DNA of 64,000 nucleotides from contig NC_087071.1 in assembly GCF_963678635.1 (NCBI RefSeq), positions 3,363,624 to 3,427,623 of the forward strand, read 5' to 3'. Shown piece by piece: positions 9,874-20,954 of the stretch. This DNA comes from Symsagittifera roscoffensis (taxonomy: Eukaryota > Xenacoelomorpha > Acoela > Convolutidae). The notes beneath the pieces were generated by a model. That model did no database searches. It saw only the letters and a list, made by a program, of their open reading frames with translations, and was not told the origin of the DNA. The first letter of the stretch is position 1, and each line of letters begins with the position of its first letter. The translations under genes were made by a program, and so were the position numbers.

Positions 9874-10512
9874 ATGGCCTCTTTCAAGTCACCGCCTGTG
9901 TGGGGCGCAGATGTGCCATTTGACTTCTGGTTGAATGACGTCAAAGTTTGGCAAGCAGTTACAGACCTTACGGTGAAGAAACAAGGTCCCGCAGTTGCTC
10001 TTTCTTTGCAAGGAAGACGCAGAGATGTTGATCTTGAAATCCCGATTGCTCAATTGGGTGCTGACGATGGTTTAGACCAACTTCTAGTCAATCTGAAGGA
10101 CGTTTTCGGAAAAGAAACGGTCGACCAACAGTATGAAGCGTACGAGCTTTTTGAGTCCATGAGGTCTTCTGATGGCGTTGTTCCTGAGTATATACAGGGT
10201 TTTGAACGAAATTACGACCGTATCAAACGTCATAGTATGGAGCTCCCAGATAGCGTTCTGGCATGTAAATTGCTCCATGGAGCGTGTCTTGAGCTATCCG
10301 AACGTCGGATGGTCTTGGCTAGTGCCAACAAGTTGGAATATTCGCAGATGAAAGCGGCTCTGAGACCTATATTTGGTGTACATTGGAGTGCAAATTCTGA
10401 CGTTTCTAGAGTTACAAAAGATGAACCCGCTTTTGCTGCGACTGCAGATGATAACGAGGAAAATGGAGCTGCATTTGCAACGAAACGACAACAGTATCAG
10501 ATACCTGCTTAA
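9874..10512 (+). CDS. copia gag-like protein
   Basis: 212 codons from ATG 9874, 23 bp after the LTR. The N-terminus (PPVWGADVPFDFWLNDVKVW) and the region with QQYEAYELFESMRSSD and MELPDSVLACKLLHGA match the capsid-like gag of GalEa/copia elements of invertebrates. It would form the virus-like particle. The frame stops before a zinc knuckle. A CGICGSRNDWVRKCPD-like knuckle remnant is readable just after, near 10,590-10,640, in another frame, so a frameshift splits the polyprotein. Confidence 0.75.
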   Translation: MASFKSPPVWGADVPFDFWLNDVKVWQAVTDLTVKKQGPAVALSLQGRRRDVDLEIPIAQLGADDGLDQLLVNLKDVFGKETVDQQYEAYELFESMRSSDGVVPEYIQGFERNYDRIKRHSMELPDSVLACKLLHGACLELSERRMVLASANKLEYSQMKAALRPIFGVHWSANSDVSRVTKDEPAFAATADDNEENGAAFATKRQQYQIPA

Positions 10513-10689
10513 AACAAAGCGGAAAAACCCAGGTTTGAAGCCAAAACTGCATAAAACCCCGTAGACAAGTCGGTAAGAGTGATAACCTGTGGTATTTGTG
10601 GCTCTCGCAACGACTGGGTTCGCAAATGCCCCGACAGAGAACAAAATGGAGAAGTGGATTAAGAAAAATCCTCTCATTTGCTATTGACT

Positions 10690-11240
10690 GTAAACGGCTG
10701 CTCTCGGAGTGTGAAACTCGTACAATTCTTGATACTGCATGAACCAGTACCGTAGCAGGTCAAAACTGGGTCAAGAATTATATAGCGTGTTTACCAATAG
10801 CGTCACAAAGTCAAGTTGTTTATGTTAAAATTGCCTCATCCATCGTGTTTGGGGACGGAAACCGTCAAGAGTCCTTGTATGCAGTTAAACTACTGGCAAG
10901 AATTGGCAAAAATGTCGTGCCATATCATACGCGATGTTATCAGTGGCTCTTTGCCCATGTTTTTCAGTATCCAGTCGATGAATGCGTCCAAAATGATTCT
11001 TGGAACCTCGAGACGTCAATTGAAAATGGCAGATAACCCAACTCAAACACAGCTTCATAGAACCAGTTCTGGACATGTCGTTGTTGATCTTTTGCCAGAA
11101 GAGAGTGATTTCTACAGTTCTCTTGTCACTACGGATAGTGAAAACTACATCGGCAGTTTGCTCATTGTTCAGCCGATAAGTTGTGCCAGTTGTTGCGAAA
11201 CAGCTAAATTCTCACAGAAGTTGTTCGTGCCTGCCTTGTA
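10690..11240 (+). pseudogene. copia protease region, broken
   Basis: Around 10,725 the frame reads ILDTA, then a TGA, then TSTVAGQNWVKNYI, which is the Asp-Thr-Ala active-site region of a copia protease with an in-frame stop next to it. Open frames at 10816-11334 and 10845-11036 are out-of-phase pieces of the same region (SIVFGDGN is the flap-like segment). It cannot make an active protease as read. Confidence 0.6.
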
Positions 11241-11285
11241 TACCAACACTTTGGCAGGAGCCATTGCAAGCCGGTTGGGTTACCA

Positions 11286-12234
11286 ATGGCCAGTAAATTC
11301 AATGAAACTGTGGCAATGGATCCACATCAGCTAGATATACGAGGTAAAACTGCCTATTATCTCCATATCATCGACCTGTTCACGAAGTTCTCAGTAGCTG
11401 TTCTCATTTTTGACAAACAACCGGATATGATCGTATCCAGAATGTTTCAGTTTTGGTTGACTGATCATTTTTGACTGATAATGGAGGCGAGTTCAACAAC
11501 GAGAGTTTTCGAAAAAGTGCGGAAAAATGAATATTGCAGTCAAAACTACGGCTGCGTACAGTCCATGGTCGAATGGTAAAGTAGAAAGACATAACCAAGT
11601 CCTTACGCAGACATACATCAAGCTCTGCTGCGAAAACGCCAATTTTAGTCAACAACTAGCACTTGATCATGCGTCTTTTGCTAAGAACTGTTTACTGAAT
11701 TCCTCGGGATTCTCGGCGTTCCAGTTCGTTTTCGGATTTACGCCAATGTTACCGTCGATAATCAGCGACAATTTACCGACACTATGCAGTTCGAGTGATC
11801 TGTCTGTGTATGCAAATGGAGTTTTGAACACTCTCCAAAAGGCTAGAGGCGTATTTACAAGCAGAATCGTCGTCATGGGTCAAACGTGCTCTAACGAAGA
11901 GAGTACGGGAAGTCAAAGAAGCTATCAGTGTTGGCGATAGCGTGTTCTATAAAAGAGAGAAAGTAAACTGGCGAGGACCGGCAACATTACTGGGAATAAA
12001 CGGCCAGCAAGTTTTCGTGAAGCACGGAGGAAACAGTATAAGCGTACATTTGACAGAAGTCCGAAGCATTCACTGTCCTATGTTTTATAACGACGATGAC
12101 GTAAATTTCTTGCGAGACACACCTTCCACTATCTCGGATGCGACAAACTTCAAACACGACGAAGTGGACAAAGATTTGTCCAATGAAAGCGACGGAAAAG
12201 CTGATAGTGACGAGGATTTTGTCCCCGAGAAAAC
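11286..12234 (+). pseudogene. copia integrase, frameshifted
   Basis: Pieces in different frames give, in order, the first catalytic Asp region (MDPHQLDIRGKTAYYLHIID), then TDNGGEFNN with the second Asp, then TTAAYSPWSNGKVERHNQVL with the catalytic Glu in its usual VERHN context. The C-terminal part from 11942 (DSVFYKREKVNWRGPATLLG) is the copia integrase tail. All three catalytic residues survive, but at least two frameshifts (near 11,475 and 11,520) and one near 11,880 separate them. Confidence 0.75.
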
Positions 12235-12614
12235 TGATCACCAACCACAGAAGTCAGAAGTGGAGATATCCACAGATTTTGCCCCTCTCGTTCCGCAGTC
12301 CAACACGGAACGGTGTCCGAAGCGTCGAGATGTGGTTAAAATAGGTGAAAAATCATCAGAAGAACGTGAATGTGTCATTCTTGGCAGAGCTGGCAAGGCT
12401 AGTGGACGGAACAAGTTCTGGTTGAACCAGAACTTGTGCCGTCCACTAGCCTTGCCAGCTCTGTCAAGAATGGCACATTCACATTCTTTTGATGATTTTT
12501 CACTTATTTTAACCACATCTCCACGCTTCAGACACCGTTCCGTGTTGGACCGCGGAACGAGAGGGGCAAAATCTGTGGATATCTCCACTTCTGACTTCTG
12601 TGGTTGGTGATCAG
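12234..12614. repeat. 381-bp near-perfect palindrome inside the copia element
   Basis: Arms 12234-12423 and 12425-12614 are inverted copies about a single central base at 12424 (GTTCTGGTT-G-AACCAGAAC). By eye nine of 190 positions differ. Because of the symmetry, both strands read a similar acidic/serine-rich protein. The palindrome lies between integrase and RT and the plus-strand pol frame runs through it. Consistent with an inverted duplication during reverse transcription or a DNA hairpin event. Confidence 0.9.
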
Positions 12615-12628
12615 ATCAGTATAGAGAA

Positions 12629-14043
12629 ATGGTAGAGTATGTAGAACCAGCAAACCTCACTGGTAAACAGGAGTCGATAGACTTCAGCAAAGTATACTGG
12701 GACACCGTCGAGATCAACACGGTGTTCATGACAGCCACTGAAGATGTTCTTGAGAAAGCCAGGACTGAAGAGTATAAAAAACTGAGTTTCTGGGACGTTT
12801 TTGAAGAAATACAAGATATTGGCCAACAAAAAATTAAATCTCGATGGGTTTATTCCGAGAAAAATAACGGGAAAGTTAAAGCCAGACTCGTGGCGCGAGG
12901 CTTCGAAGACGTTGAAAGGTCAAACTTGGTCAAGAACTCTCTTACTTGCTCTAGAGATACGTTCAGAGCTTTTCTTGCGGTCGCCAGTACAATGAGCAAG
13001 TGGATTTTCGGGAGCCTAGACGTAAAAGTGTGTTTTTACAGGGCACACTTATCAAAAAAAAGTGTGATTCTTCAGCCACTGAAAGAACTCCGACGAGAGT
13101 GTTTTGCTTGGAAACTAAAAAAATCATTAAATGGACTTGTGGATACCCCAAGAATGTGGTATCTCCGCGTACGTGATTTTCTCGAAGAAACCGCCAGAAA
13201 TCAAAGTTTGATTCATGTTTGTTCACCCAGAGAGACAATTCGGGAATTTCTGGAGCTCTGGTTATTCATGTGGAAGATGTCTGTTACGTGGGGAATGACA
13301 GTTTTGAGTCCTCTGTGATAACTCCACTCAAAACTGAATTTTCAGTTGGTGCTGAGGCTGAACTACCCTTCAGGTATCTAGGCCTGGATCAAGCTAGAGG
13401 TGAAAACGAGAGTTTGATCGTTGACCAGGGTCACTATGTGTCAAAAGTCGAAGAAGTGCACTATCTGTCAAACTGCGTGAAAACTGCGTCAAAAACGGAA
13501 CTGAGAACGTCCAATAAGGTTCTTAGGCGCCTGCATCAAACTACTGTCTCGAGACTGGCTTTCCCAGATTTCAAAATAACCGAAAATTGCGTAATTTTGT
13601 CCTTTTTCGATGCCTCATTGAACAACTTAGTCGACAGAGGCACACAAGCTGGGTTTTTAGTTTTATTAGTTAACCTGAAGACCCAAAAATTGTCCATAAT
13701 GAATTGGAAGTCCTATAGACTGAAGCGCGAAGTTCGGAGTACGCTTGCCGCTGAAATGATGGCCAGTGCTGATGCACTGGATTCTGCCTTCTAGTCCAAA
13801 GAAATCATTGGGGACTTATGTGGCTACAATTTGAGGATAATCTCTCTCGTAGACAACAAATACCTAGTGGATTCAGATTATTCAACTAAAAATATCGTTC
13901 ACAAACGGTTACGGGTCGAACTGGACTACTTGCGAGATTTTGTCGCACGAAGAGTAACTAAGTTTGTCTGGGTTCCTACGAGATATCAACTACCCGACTG
14001 TCTGACGACGTCATCGAAGAAACTGGCCAAAACCTTGCTATAG
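12629..14043 (+). pseudogene. copia reverse transcriptase and RNase H, broken
   Basis: KKLSFWDVFEEIQDIGQQKI to KVKARLVARGFEDVE is the copia RT N-terminus, and LDVKVCFY corresponds to the LDVKTAFL motif. A frameshift near 13,220 moves to the frame with VIHVEDVCYVG, where the YVDD-type box reads HVED (13267-13278), so the first Asp is Glu. RNase H follows (FFDASLNN near 13,605, MNWKSYRLKREVRSTLAAEM) with a stop at 13792 and a last piece to 14043 (KFVWVPTRYQLPDCLT). No active polymerase is expected. Confidence 0.75.
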
Positions 14044-14498
14044 TGCCTACAAAACAAAAAACTGCCTTTGTTTTATCGGGAGAATAATGATGCGTTCGCT
14101 GAAAATGCAAAACTGCAAGAAAATGAGTGAAAGAAACGCGTTCTGCGTTTAATTCTGTTGAAATTGAGTCCAGTACATATAAACTGTCATTGTGCATTGT
14201 CTATGTGTGTGAGTGTAAAGTGTGATACATATAAATTGTCATTGTGCATTGTCTATGCATGTTTGTGAGTGTAAAGTGTGATAATATAATCATTTTGAGC
14301 CATGTCCACGGAAGTATTCAATTTTCATTGGTGATAACATATTCAATTCCTCATTCATTAACGGTGCTGCTCATTCATTAACGCGTTACACACGTGTTGA
14401 AGGAATTGTGTAGGTGCTTATTACGATAAACCAGTTTATAACATATTCATTTCAAGTGCTGTGATAGACCTGTCAACCATATTAAAATACCGTGAGAT
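14044..14498. other. copia 3' untranslated segment
   Basis: No coding signal. It contains two direct copies of a stretch like ACATATAAAYTGTCATTGTG CATTGTCTATG at about 14,175 and 14,227, and a doubled TCATTCATTAACG near 14,351 and 14,371. No clear polypurine tract precedes the 3' LTR. Confidence 0.5.
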
Positions 14499-14575
14499 TG
14501 TTAATTAATGTCAAGCTTGTTGTTCCAGATTGAGTTGGGTTAATAATATATTCTGTACAAGGTCAACTGTTTTCA
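14499..14575 (+). repeat. copia 3' LTR (77 bp)
   Basis: Same TG...CA ends and length as the left LTR, with two substitutions. The flanking dispersed repeat resumes at once at 14576. Confidence 0.8.
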
Positions 14576-14800
14576 GAATCTTTTCGAATATTTTTAAAGT
14601 TCAAATCACGACTGAAAGGGCTTAAAATGATATATCACACGACCCTGTCTAATGATTATTTGTGGTAGCTTATTTTGCGCGGAAAACAAAACGAAAAAAA
14701 ACTAAAACACACCCGAATACAAAGTGCCTCCCCATTTCCAATGGTAGGAACAAAAACTAAAACACACCCGAATACAAAGATCCTCCCCATTTAAAAAAAA
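14576..14800 (+). repeat. Dispersed repeat copy B, right part
   Basis: Continuation of 9540-9774 after the copia insertion: AATCACGACTGAAAGGG, TTATTTTGCGCGGAAAA and ACACCCGAATACAAAG. The last block is itself doubled at about 14,710 and 14,766. Confidence 0.55.
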
Positions 14801-16640
14801 AACCTGAACTATTTCTAAAAAATTATCGATGGACTTAAAACTTTTTGAATTTGGAGGAAAAAAAACCATAGCCAACATACTGCTGGAAAAAAGTCAAAAG
14901 TCTACGTTCATCGACTCTCAAGTTTACTTGAGAGATTTTCTGTGAACTGCAAGTAAACAGAAAAAAAATACCGACTTACTTTTTTGAGAAAATCTCAACG
15001 TTCGAATTTAACAGAAAAAAAATAGATGACCTTAAAAATCTTTGAATTTCAAGAAAAAATTATCATTGACACTTTTGTTAAAATTAACCCAATTTGAGAA
15101 AACTGAGTCAATATGTTTAAAAAAATGATTTGAGGTTTTTTCTGAGAAATTCGATAATTGAATTCCACTTTCGAAACTAGAAGTCGTTAACGTTTTTCAC
15201 GACCTTTACACTTTTGTTCGATGGTGGGGTTTGCCTTCATTTTAACAAAGAAATGAATGAACTTGAAAAGAAACCAAAGTCAAATGCGAAAAAGTAAATT
15301 TGAGTCTCAAAAAAAACAAAAGGAATCATCCCGGCCTATATAAGATTCTTATCTACGTTCATCGACTCTTAAAAATACGAGCCTAAATATATGCATTAGC
15401 AAAGAACTGATAGTAGACAAATTGGAATTGATTTTGAATTTCCCTGAATCTCAAATCTATTCTCAAGTGACAGGTCTTCATAGCTTGTAGCAAATTCGTA
15501 CCAATTTTATTCAAATACTCCTTTTAAAGTGTCGCTTATTTAGTGAGCGTTTAAGTTAAATGAATTCCTTTGAGTTTCGCTCTCGTTTCGTAATTGTGTA
15601 ATCTGGCAAAAGAACAGTCTGATTTGGTGTCCGAATGAGGAGGAGTCTTGTCATTGTGACTGTTTTGATGACCGTCTGCACTTCCATCTATCGTCGGCGT
15701 AAAAGACGACTGGTCTAAACAGTGAGATTTTGGATCGCCTGAACTATCCCCCCTTTGAAAAAAGGGAAGGGGGGATTTTTTTAGAAGGTAAAAAGTTCAC
15801 ATAAACTTAACCGTTGAATTATTTTTTACAGGGGCGGCAATTCGTTCCTATGTACTAAAAGGGTGGATAGTTAAAGACATCCGAGTTTTTTAGGGATAAA
15901 GTATGCTAAAACAGTATTTAACTGACAAAGAAGACGCTGGAGCCTATTAAATCATCAATTGAAAACTCCCAAACATCGGTTTATAATAACATTCATTATC
16001 TAAATTCGCTGCCTGAAAGACTTCATAGAAACATGCCTTTATATCAAAAACCATTATACAAGACATAATACATAAATTACTAAAATTGAACCTCAGACTT
16101 CTTTCCATGTATTACAAAGAGGCGAAGCACAGCTGCTATTTGCAAGTTAGCGAATCCAAAATGACACGGAAAAGACAACATCGAAAAAAAAATTGGAAAA
16201 AGGAACACATTCACCAATATTAACTAAGATTTTAGTGTTTCCCAAGCGGCACCTAAGACGAAAACAAGTATGTAGACACCAATTGATCCAAAAACGAAAA
16301 TAAATAATTTCTGTCATTAAAAAAATCGAGCAGTTAAGTTTGAAACCTTGTAACAGAACCTGAAATTTTTCTTAAAAATAATCAGTTATTGCTTTTGAAT
16401 CGAAACAAAACAGAGTAACTAAGCCGACAAAAAATAACCCAACACCATTAAGGCCAAATAAACCTTTAACGCCAACGAAACAGAAAAAGGAAAACCAAGG
16501 AAAATATACAAGAATGAAACTATTTGAGAGTAAAAGAAACTACCCCGATGTGTGAACTAAGCTGGGAAATCATAAGCAGACAAAGGAAGGACCGGCGAGT
16601 CAATTTTTACCGAAAAAAAAATTTTTTACTTTTATTCATA
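14801..16640. other. No gene recognised; one MITE inside
   Basis: AT-rich intergenic DNA. Apart from the foldback MITE at 15742-15872, I see no exon, domain or long open frame. A word GATGGTGSGGTTTGCCTTC occurs near 15,221 and again near 17,944. Confidence 0.4.
15742..15872. mobile_element. Small foldback MITE, copy 3
   Basis: Starts ACTATCCCCCCTTTGAA and ends AAAAGGGTGGATAGT, giving clear terminal inverted repeats. The core AACCGTTGAA and GGCAATTCGTTC is the inverse of copies 1 and 2, so this copy lies in opposite orientation. Confidence 0.7.
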
Positions 16641-16654
16641 CTGAAAAAAACATG

Positions 16655-16735
16655 GTCCGGCCGAGACTCGAACGCCAAAGCTTAGGGTACAAAAGCATTC
16701 ACGTTACCTCTAGGCCAAGAAGGAAAAGGCCTCGA
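16655..16735 (-). repeat. tRNA-derived sequence (SINE or tRNA pseudogene)
   Basis: On the minus strand, TGGCCTAGAGG resembles a Pol III A box and GCGTTCGAGTCTC a B box about 40 bp later, followed by a T-run that could end a Pol III transcript. A GGACCATG end is present, but acceptor and T stems do not pair well, so a functional tRNA is unlikely. Confidence 0.35.
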
Positions 16736-16811
16736 AGTTGCTACGAATCATTACTAAAGCCACTTTACGATTTAGAAATATGAAAGAAACGTTGTTTATG
16801 TGAAACTACGT

Positions 16812-16890
16812 GTATCTAGTTCTCGATGGTGAAGTGATCAATGCTTCGATTCTCAATCGAAAGGTCGGATGATCGAGGCCCACGATGATC
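16812..16890 (+). repeat. tRNA-like sequence, second copy
   Basis: TGGTGAAGTGATC resembles an A box. TTCGA-TTCTCAA-TCGAA forms a perfect five-pair anticodon stem with a seven-base loop (anticodon CTC), and GATGATCGAGGCC is a weak B box. Acceptor stems are not convincing. Probably a SINE head or a decayed tRNA. Confidence 0.35.
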
Positions 16891-18660
16891 CGTGCTGCTT
16901 GAGGGTGAGGCAACTTTACCCAGCGCAGAAAAAAACCAATTATATTGCATGTAGTTCTTAAGCAGGGCAAAAACAGCAGTTTTCCATGATGAGTTGAACA
17001 GCTCGTATGTTGGTCCTTTCCCTTGTGGATGAATCGTCTTAACTCAAATGTTTTACCGAATAAAACTGTCACTGAGGTACGCCCATTTCTTGTTGTGCAT
17101 GAACGAAGGTTCAACATTCAGACACACTTTTTTCGCCAGGTCGAAATGAAAGTTATAACTCACGATGAAAAGCCATTCACTTTCGTAAACTTTTTCATGA
17201 ATGCAAAACATTTCACTAGCTCGACAAAGAAGAAAGCAAACATTTTTTTAAATACTGCTATCTGTTGAAATCATGGGACAGAAAGAAAATGAGCTTCGCA
17301 CCACTTGCAAAACAGCTTTAGGATGGCAGCACCATGACGCTCAAAACTTAGCAAACAGTACTTCGAACGATGTTACTATTGAAGGAAAAGTAAACGACAA
17401 AAAAATGAAACTATATTTTTTCTTTTCAAGTTTAAATTTATTGAAGTTCTTTAAAGGTTCTAGTGGGGTTGATTTTGAGCATTCAAAAACTGATGCAAGC
17501 TTAATAGAACTGAAACACTCCAATATATTGCAAATTCCACCACTAAATGAATGTATATCGCAAAAAATCGAAAATTGACATTTGTTGAAGCGCTGATCAA
17601 ATTCTAAAAAAAGACGAATCAGTTGATTTTCAGACAAAAAATAGCACAAAAAAAACGATCGATGAGAAATAATTTTTCAAAATCATAATAAATGGATACT
17701 TTGGAAAGTGTAATTCAGACACCGAAAAGAGAATCTTGAAGTTACAACTTTTTAACTTTCGAATTTTCAGTTTAGGATCTATGAATTTTAAGATTTTTCA
17801 TGATTCGCGCTTTAAGGAATCCCAATTAGAGAAAACTTGATCAACAGGTAATTTTTTTTATTGCGCTAGGAATTCAAGAATTAGGCACATTTTGAACCTA
17901 GAAGACATTCAGGTTTTACGTGAACCTTAAAACTTTGCTATTCGATGGTGCGGTTTGCCTTCTGCAAAAGAAATTAACTAGACTTAAGAAAATCAGTCAC
18001 TAAACCAAAAAAAAATCAAACATAAATGTAAATAAATCATAACAAAAATTTCCTAAAATCATAACAAACAATTTGAAGTGACAATCACTTCGTTCATCTA
18101 CACTTAAAAAGCATCAACATAAACAATAACATGTATCTATCCGCTCCGGCAGAACTTCCGAATCAGTTTTCAAACCAACCAACCTACTGTACTTAAATAA
18201 CTGACGTAAGAATAGAGTGAAAACAAGCCGACTTTATTTCAGAAAACAAAAAATCGACAAATACTCGAAAGAACTTGGAATCGACAAATCAAAAATGTCT
18301 TAAAAAACTGTTTGCTCAAAATTCGAAATTTCCGCAAAAAATATTAGATCTCAATTTCATGCAATATTAGAAATTACATTTGAAATGATAAAAAATACGA
18401 ATTCTTGGAAAAACCTGCGCTGCGGGAACCAAGTAAAAAAAAAGTCAGAATATTATCCAAAAAACTATAACTTTAAGAAAAAAATAGAACCCAGCCAAAC
18501 TATACTTTTCTGTCAAGCATGCGTTTTTTCTCTACGCCAACCGTGCAATCATTCACTTAATTAGAATTTGCTATGAGACTAATTGAAACACGTACAATAT
18601 TCTCACGAGCAAATCTGTGAAAAAAAGTTGTTCGATGAAAACAACCTAGTACCAATTTTC
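16891..18660. other. No gene recognised
   Basis: AT-rich. Two plus-strand open frames (17023-17268 and 17273-17578) and a minus one (17341-17649) overlap each other and show no domain or splice pattern. Nothing else seen. Confidence 0.4.
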
Positions 18661-18665
18661 CACAT

Positions 18666-19800
18666 TTGCTAACCACATACCACTCTCAATTGATTAGCTT
18701 CCTAACCATGCTTTGTACCTGGACTTCAAGAAAGCTTTTGACAAAGTCGATCACTGCATTCTTGAGAAAATTGCGGGCCATGGAAGTCTCTGGCTACCTA
18801 TTCCGGATGATCCAAGAATATCTCTCTGGACGCAAACAACACGTATTTGTCGAAGGCTGGGTTAGCGAAGACTGCGACGTTTCCAGTGGGCTGCCCCAAG
18901 GATCACTTCTCGGTCCTCTCCTTTTTCTTGTTTACATAAATGATATGCCAGAAGCCTTACACAACCTTCGCGCTCTCTTGTTCCTTTTAGCTGATGACAG
19001 CAAAGTTATTGCAACTAATTGCCTTCTCAGTGACTGCATCATTGCCCTAGAGAATTGGGCTCTAGACAACAAGATGTACTTCCATCCAACCAAAAGCCAA
19101 GTAATCTTACTGGTCGGAACAAATTTCGAAGCGTCTGAGGAAAGCCTACAATACTTTCTTCATGCTAAAGAGAAACGTGTCAATACGCTTAAGCACTCTG
19201 GCCAAGATGAACCTTTATAAGAGCACAGTTCTATCAATCCTCTGCTACGCTTCACCATGCTGGTATGCTTCAGGGGTGACATGAGAAAACTGGTGCAACT
19301 TCAACGGAGAGTCAGTATATGGATTTTACCACATATCATCGGCTACAAAGAGCGTCTTACTGTGCTAGAACTTTCACCTATCCCATTTTATTTACAGCTT
19401 CTGGACATCTTGACACTATCAAAGATATGCAACGGACAATATACCATCAGCCCTGAAGATAAAGTAGAATTGAGACACAGTCCCCGAAGAGAAAGCAGAA
19501 TGATTCCGATATCGCGTCAACCGAGATTCGAACTCTCTCATCAGGATTTTTTTCATTCGAACATCAAGACTCCTTCGATTCCTGCCTTCTATCGACGTCA
19601 CCAAGCCTATTGGCTTGAAACCCAAACTTCTTCGCCTTTTCTGGAACCATTTTGACACAAACTATACAGAAAATAATTTATGTTCATGGAGAAGGTTGCA
19701 GATGCAGCGGTTGCATAACTTGATATGTTTATTCGGGACACGTTCCCCTCAACTTGTGTTGTAAATCCAATTTATTATTATATTATTATTATTACTTTGA
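18666..19800 (+). mobile_element. 5'-truncated non-LTR retrotransposon (Jockey/CR1-like) with (TTA)n tail
   Basis: The RT reads LYLDFKKAFDKVDH near 18,712, then after a frameshift near 18,757 SSGLPQGSLLGPLLFLVYIN and LLADDSKV, where the catalytic Asp pair is intact. A further frameshift separates the C-terminal piece 19257-19655 (MRKLVQLQRRVSIWILPH, RLTVLELSPIPFYLQLLDIL), typical of the region after RT in Jockey/CR1 elements. The 3' end is marked by TTATTATTATATTATTATTA near 19,770. No endonuclease is visible, as expected for 5' truncation. Confidence 0.8.
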
Positions 19801-20950
19801 ACAAAAAAATTGCGTAATATTTGCTGAACTGCCCCGATACCATTACAAGCGAGAAAACTTATGAGATACAGAAGAATTAGGAACAGGAGCAATTAAGCTT
19901 TCCTAATTTTTATACCCTATAAGGGTCCTTAATAATTAAATAAATATCCTATCTCCAATCCACCGACAAAAACATCAACAGGCCCCAGTGATGAGTCATA
20001 GCAACCAAATTTGTAATTTGGGTTAGAAAATAACAAGACTTTACATAAGTCAACTGTTGGATTACAGACTTAATCAAGTTTTAAAAATAAACAAATGACA
20101 CCAACCAAGATTCTGAGTAGAAGTAACGACATTCAAATGCGACAAGCATAGATCCATCTTAGAGGTTGTGAACACATTTGAATGGGCCGGTTGTTCAGGC
20201 AGCGGACACACACTTCTAGGACAAAATTCAATTTAAATGAGGGAATCTTTTCTTGTAGAAGCGTTTGTCACAACGATTGAAGTTTCAACTAGAATCTGGT
20301 TGCATAATTTGAACAAGATACCAATTCTTCTTCTTCTGAATATTTCTTTTTTACTATGTCAACGACAATATTTCATATATGCAGAGCCAATTTGATACCA
20401 GGCAAAATCAATCGAAAAGCAAAATACGATTCTGTTAGATGATATTTTTCTTTAACTTTGCAAAGTTCTACAGCATGGTCATAATCATCTGGATATACAG
20501 TATGGACTCCAAATGCGTTTGATTCCAAGAAACCGTATATGAATAACTTGGTGGTGAAAACATGCTATAACACATGACCAAAATTGGATAAACTGGTTTA
20601 AAAATTGGTTTCGAACTAACTTGCAAAAACTCATGTGAAGAATTTTGTCTTCCTCCATTTCATCACCAATAACTCTTCTTAGGACACCTCTGACCGCATC
20701 ATTTACTCTTCTGAAACGAGTTCAGAGACCAGATTAGTTTAAAATTATCATTAAAGGCCACTTTCTGTCACATCTTCATAGCTTCATAAAACCAAAGCTG
20801 CAATTTACACAAATATAGAATGAAGAATACAACTCTTTCAAAAATACAATTTGATCAAAATCCTTGTAGTATATAAACGCCGCAAATAACAAACCAAAGC
20901 ATGTCACATTAATTAGAATTTGTTCAACAATTAAGCCTTCCCTTTCTCAA
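19801..20950. other. Mostly empty; weak minus-strand exon candidates at 20373-20710
   Basis: Minus strand: 20710-20621 has acceptor CGTTTCAG and donor GTTAGT and reads VNDAVRGVLRRVIGDEMEED. 20564-20373 has acceptor GTTATAG and reads GFLESNAFGVHTVYPDDYDH and onward to a TGA. Both look protein-like, but the phases do not agree in the frame that stays open longest, and I recognise neither. They may be decayed host exons or element debris. Confidence 0.2.
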
Positions 20951-20954
20951 CCAT

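Larger units (their letters stand above)
9775..14575 (+). mobile_element. Complete copia-type LTR retrotransposon with 77-bp LTRs
   Basis: Identical-length direct repeats at 9775-9851 and 14499-14575 begin TGTTAATTAATGTCA and end GTTTTCA, and differ at two bases by eye. A primer-site-like TGGTAGCAGGAGAAGC follows the left LTR at once. Gag, protease, integrase and RT/RNase H remnants follow in copia order (integrase before RT). The short LTRs, compact length and gag type recall the GalEa branch known from marine animals. Many frameshifts and stops make it non-autonomous. Flanking 5-mers GAAAA and GAATC are a poor target duplication. Confidence 0.85.

Noticed and set aside
12238-12588. 116-codon minus-strand frame
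   Set aside because: It exists because the palindrome mirrors the plus-strand frame; not an independent gene.
17023-17649. Three open frames of 81-102 codons on both strands
   Set aside because: They overlap each other, show no domains or splice logic, and lie in low-complexity AT-rich DNA.
20373-20710. Two-exon minus-strand gene
   Set aside because: The splice sites look fair, but the phases conflict in the longest open reading. Kept only as a weak candidate in the feature list.
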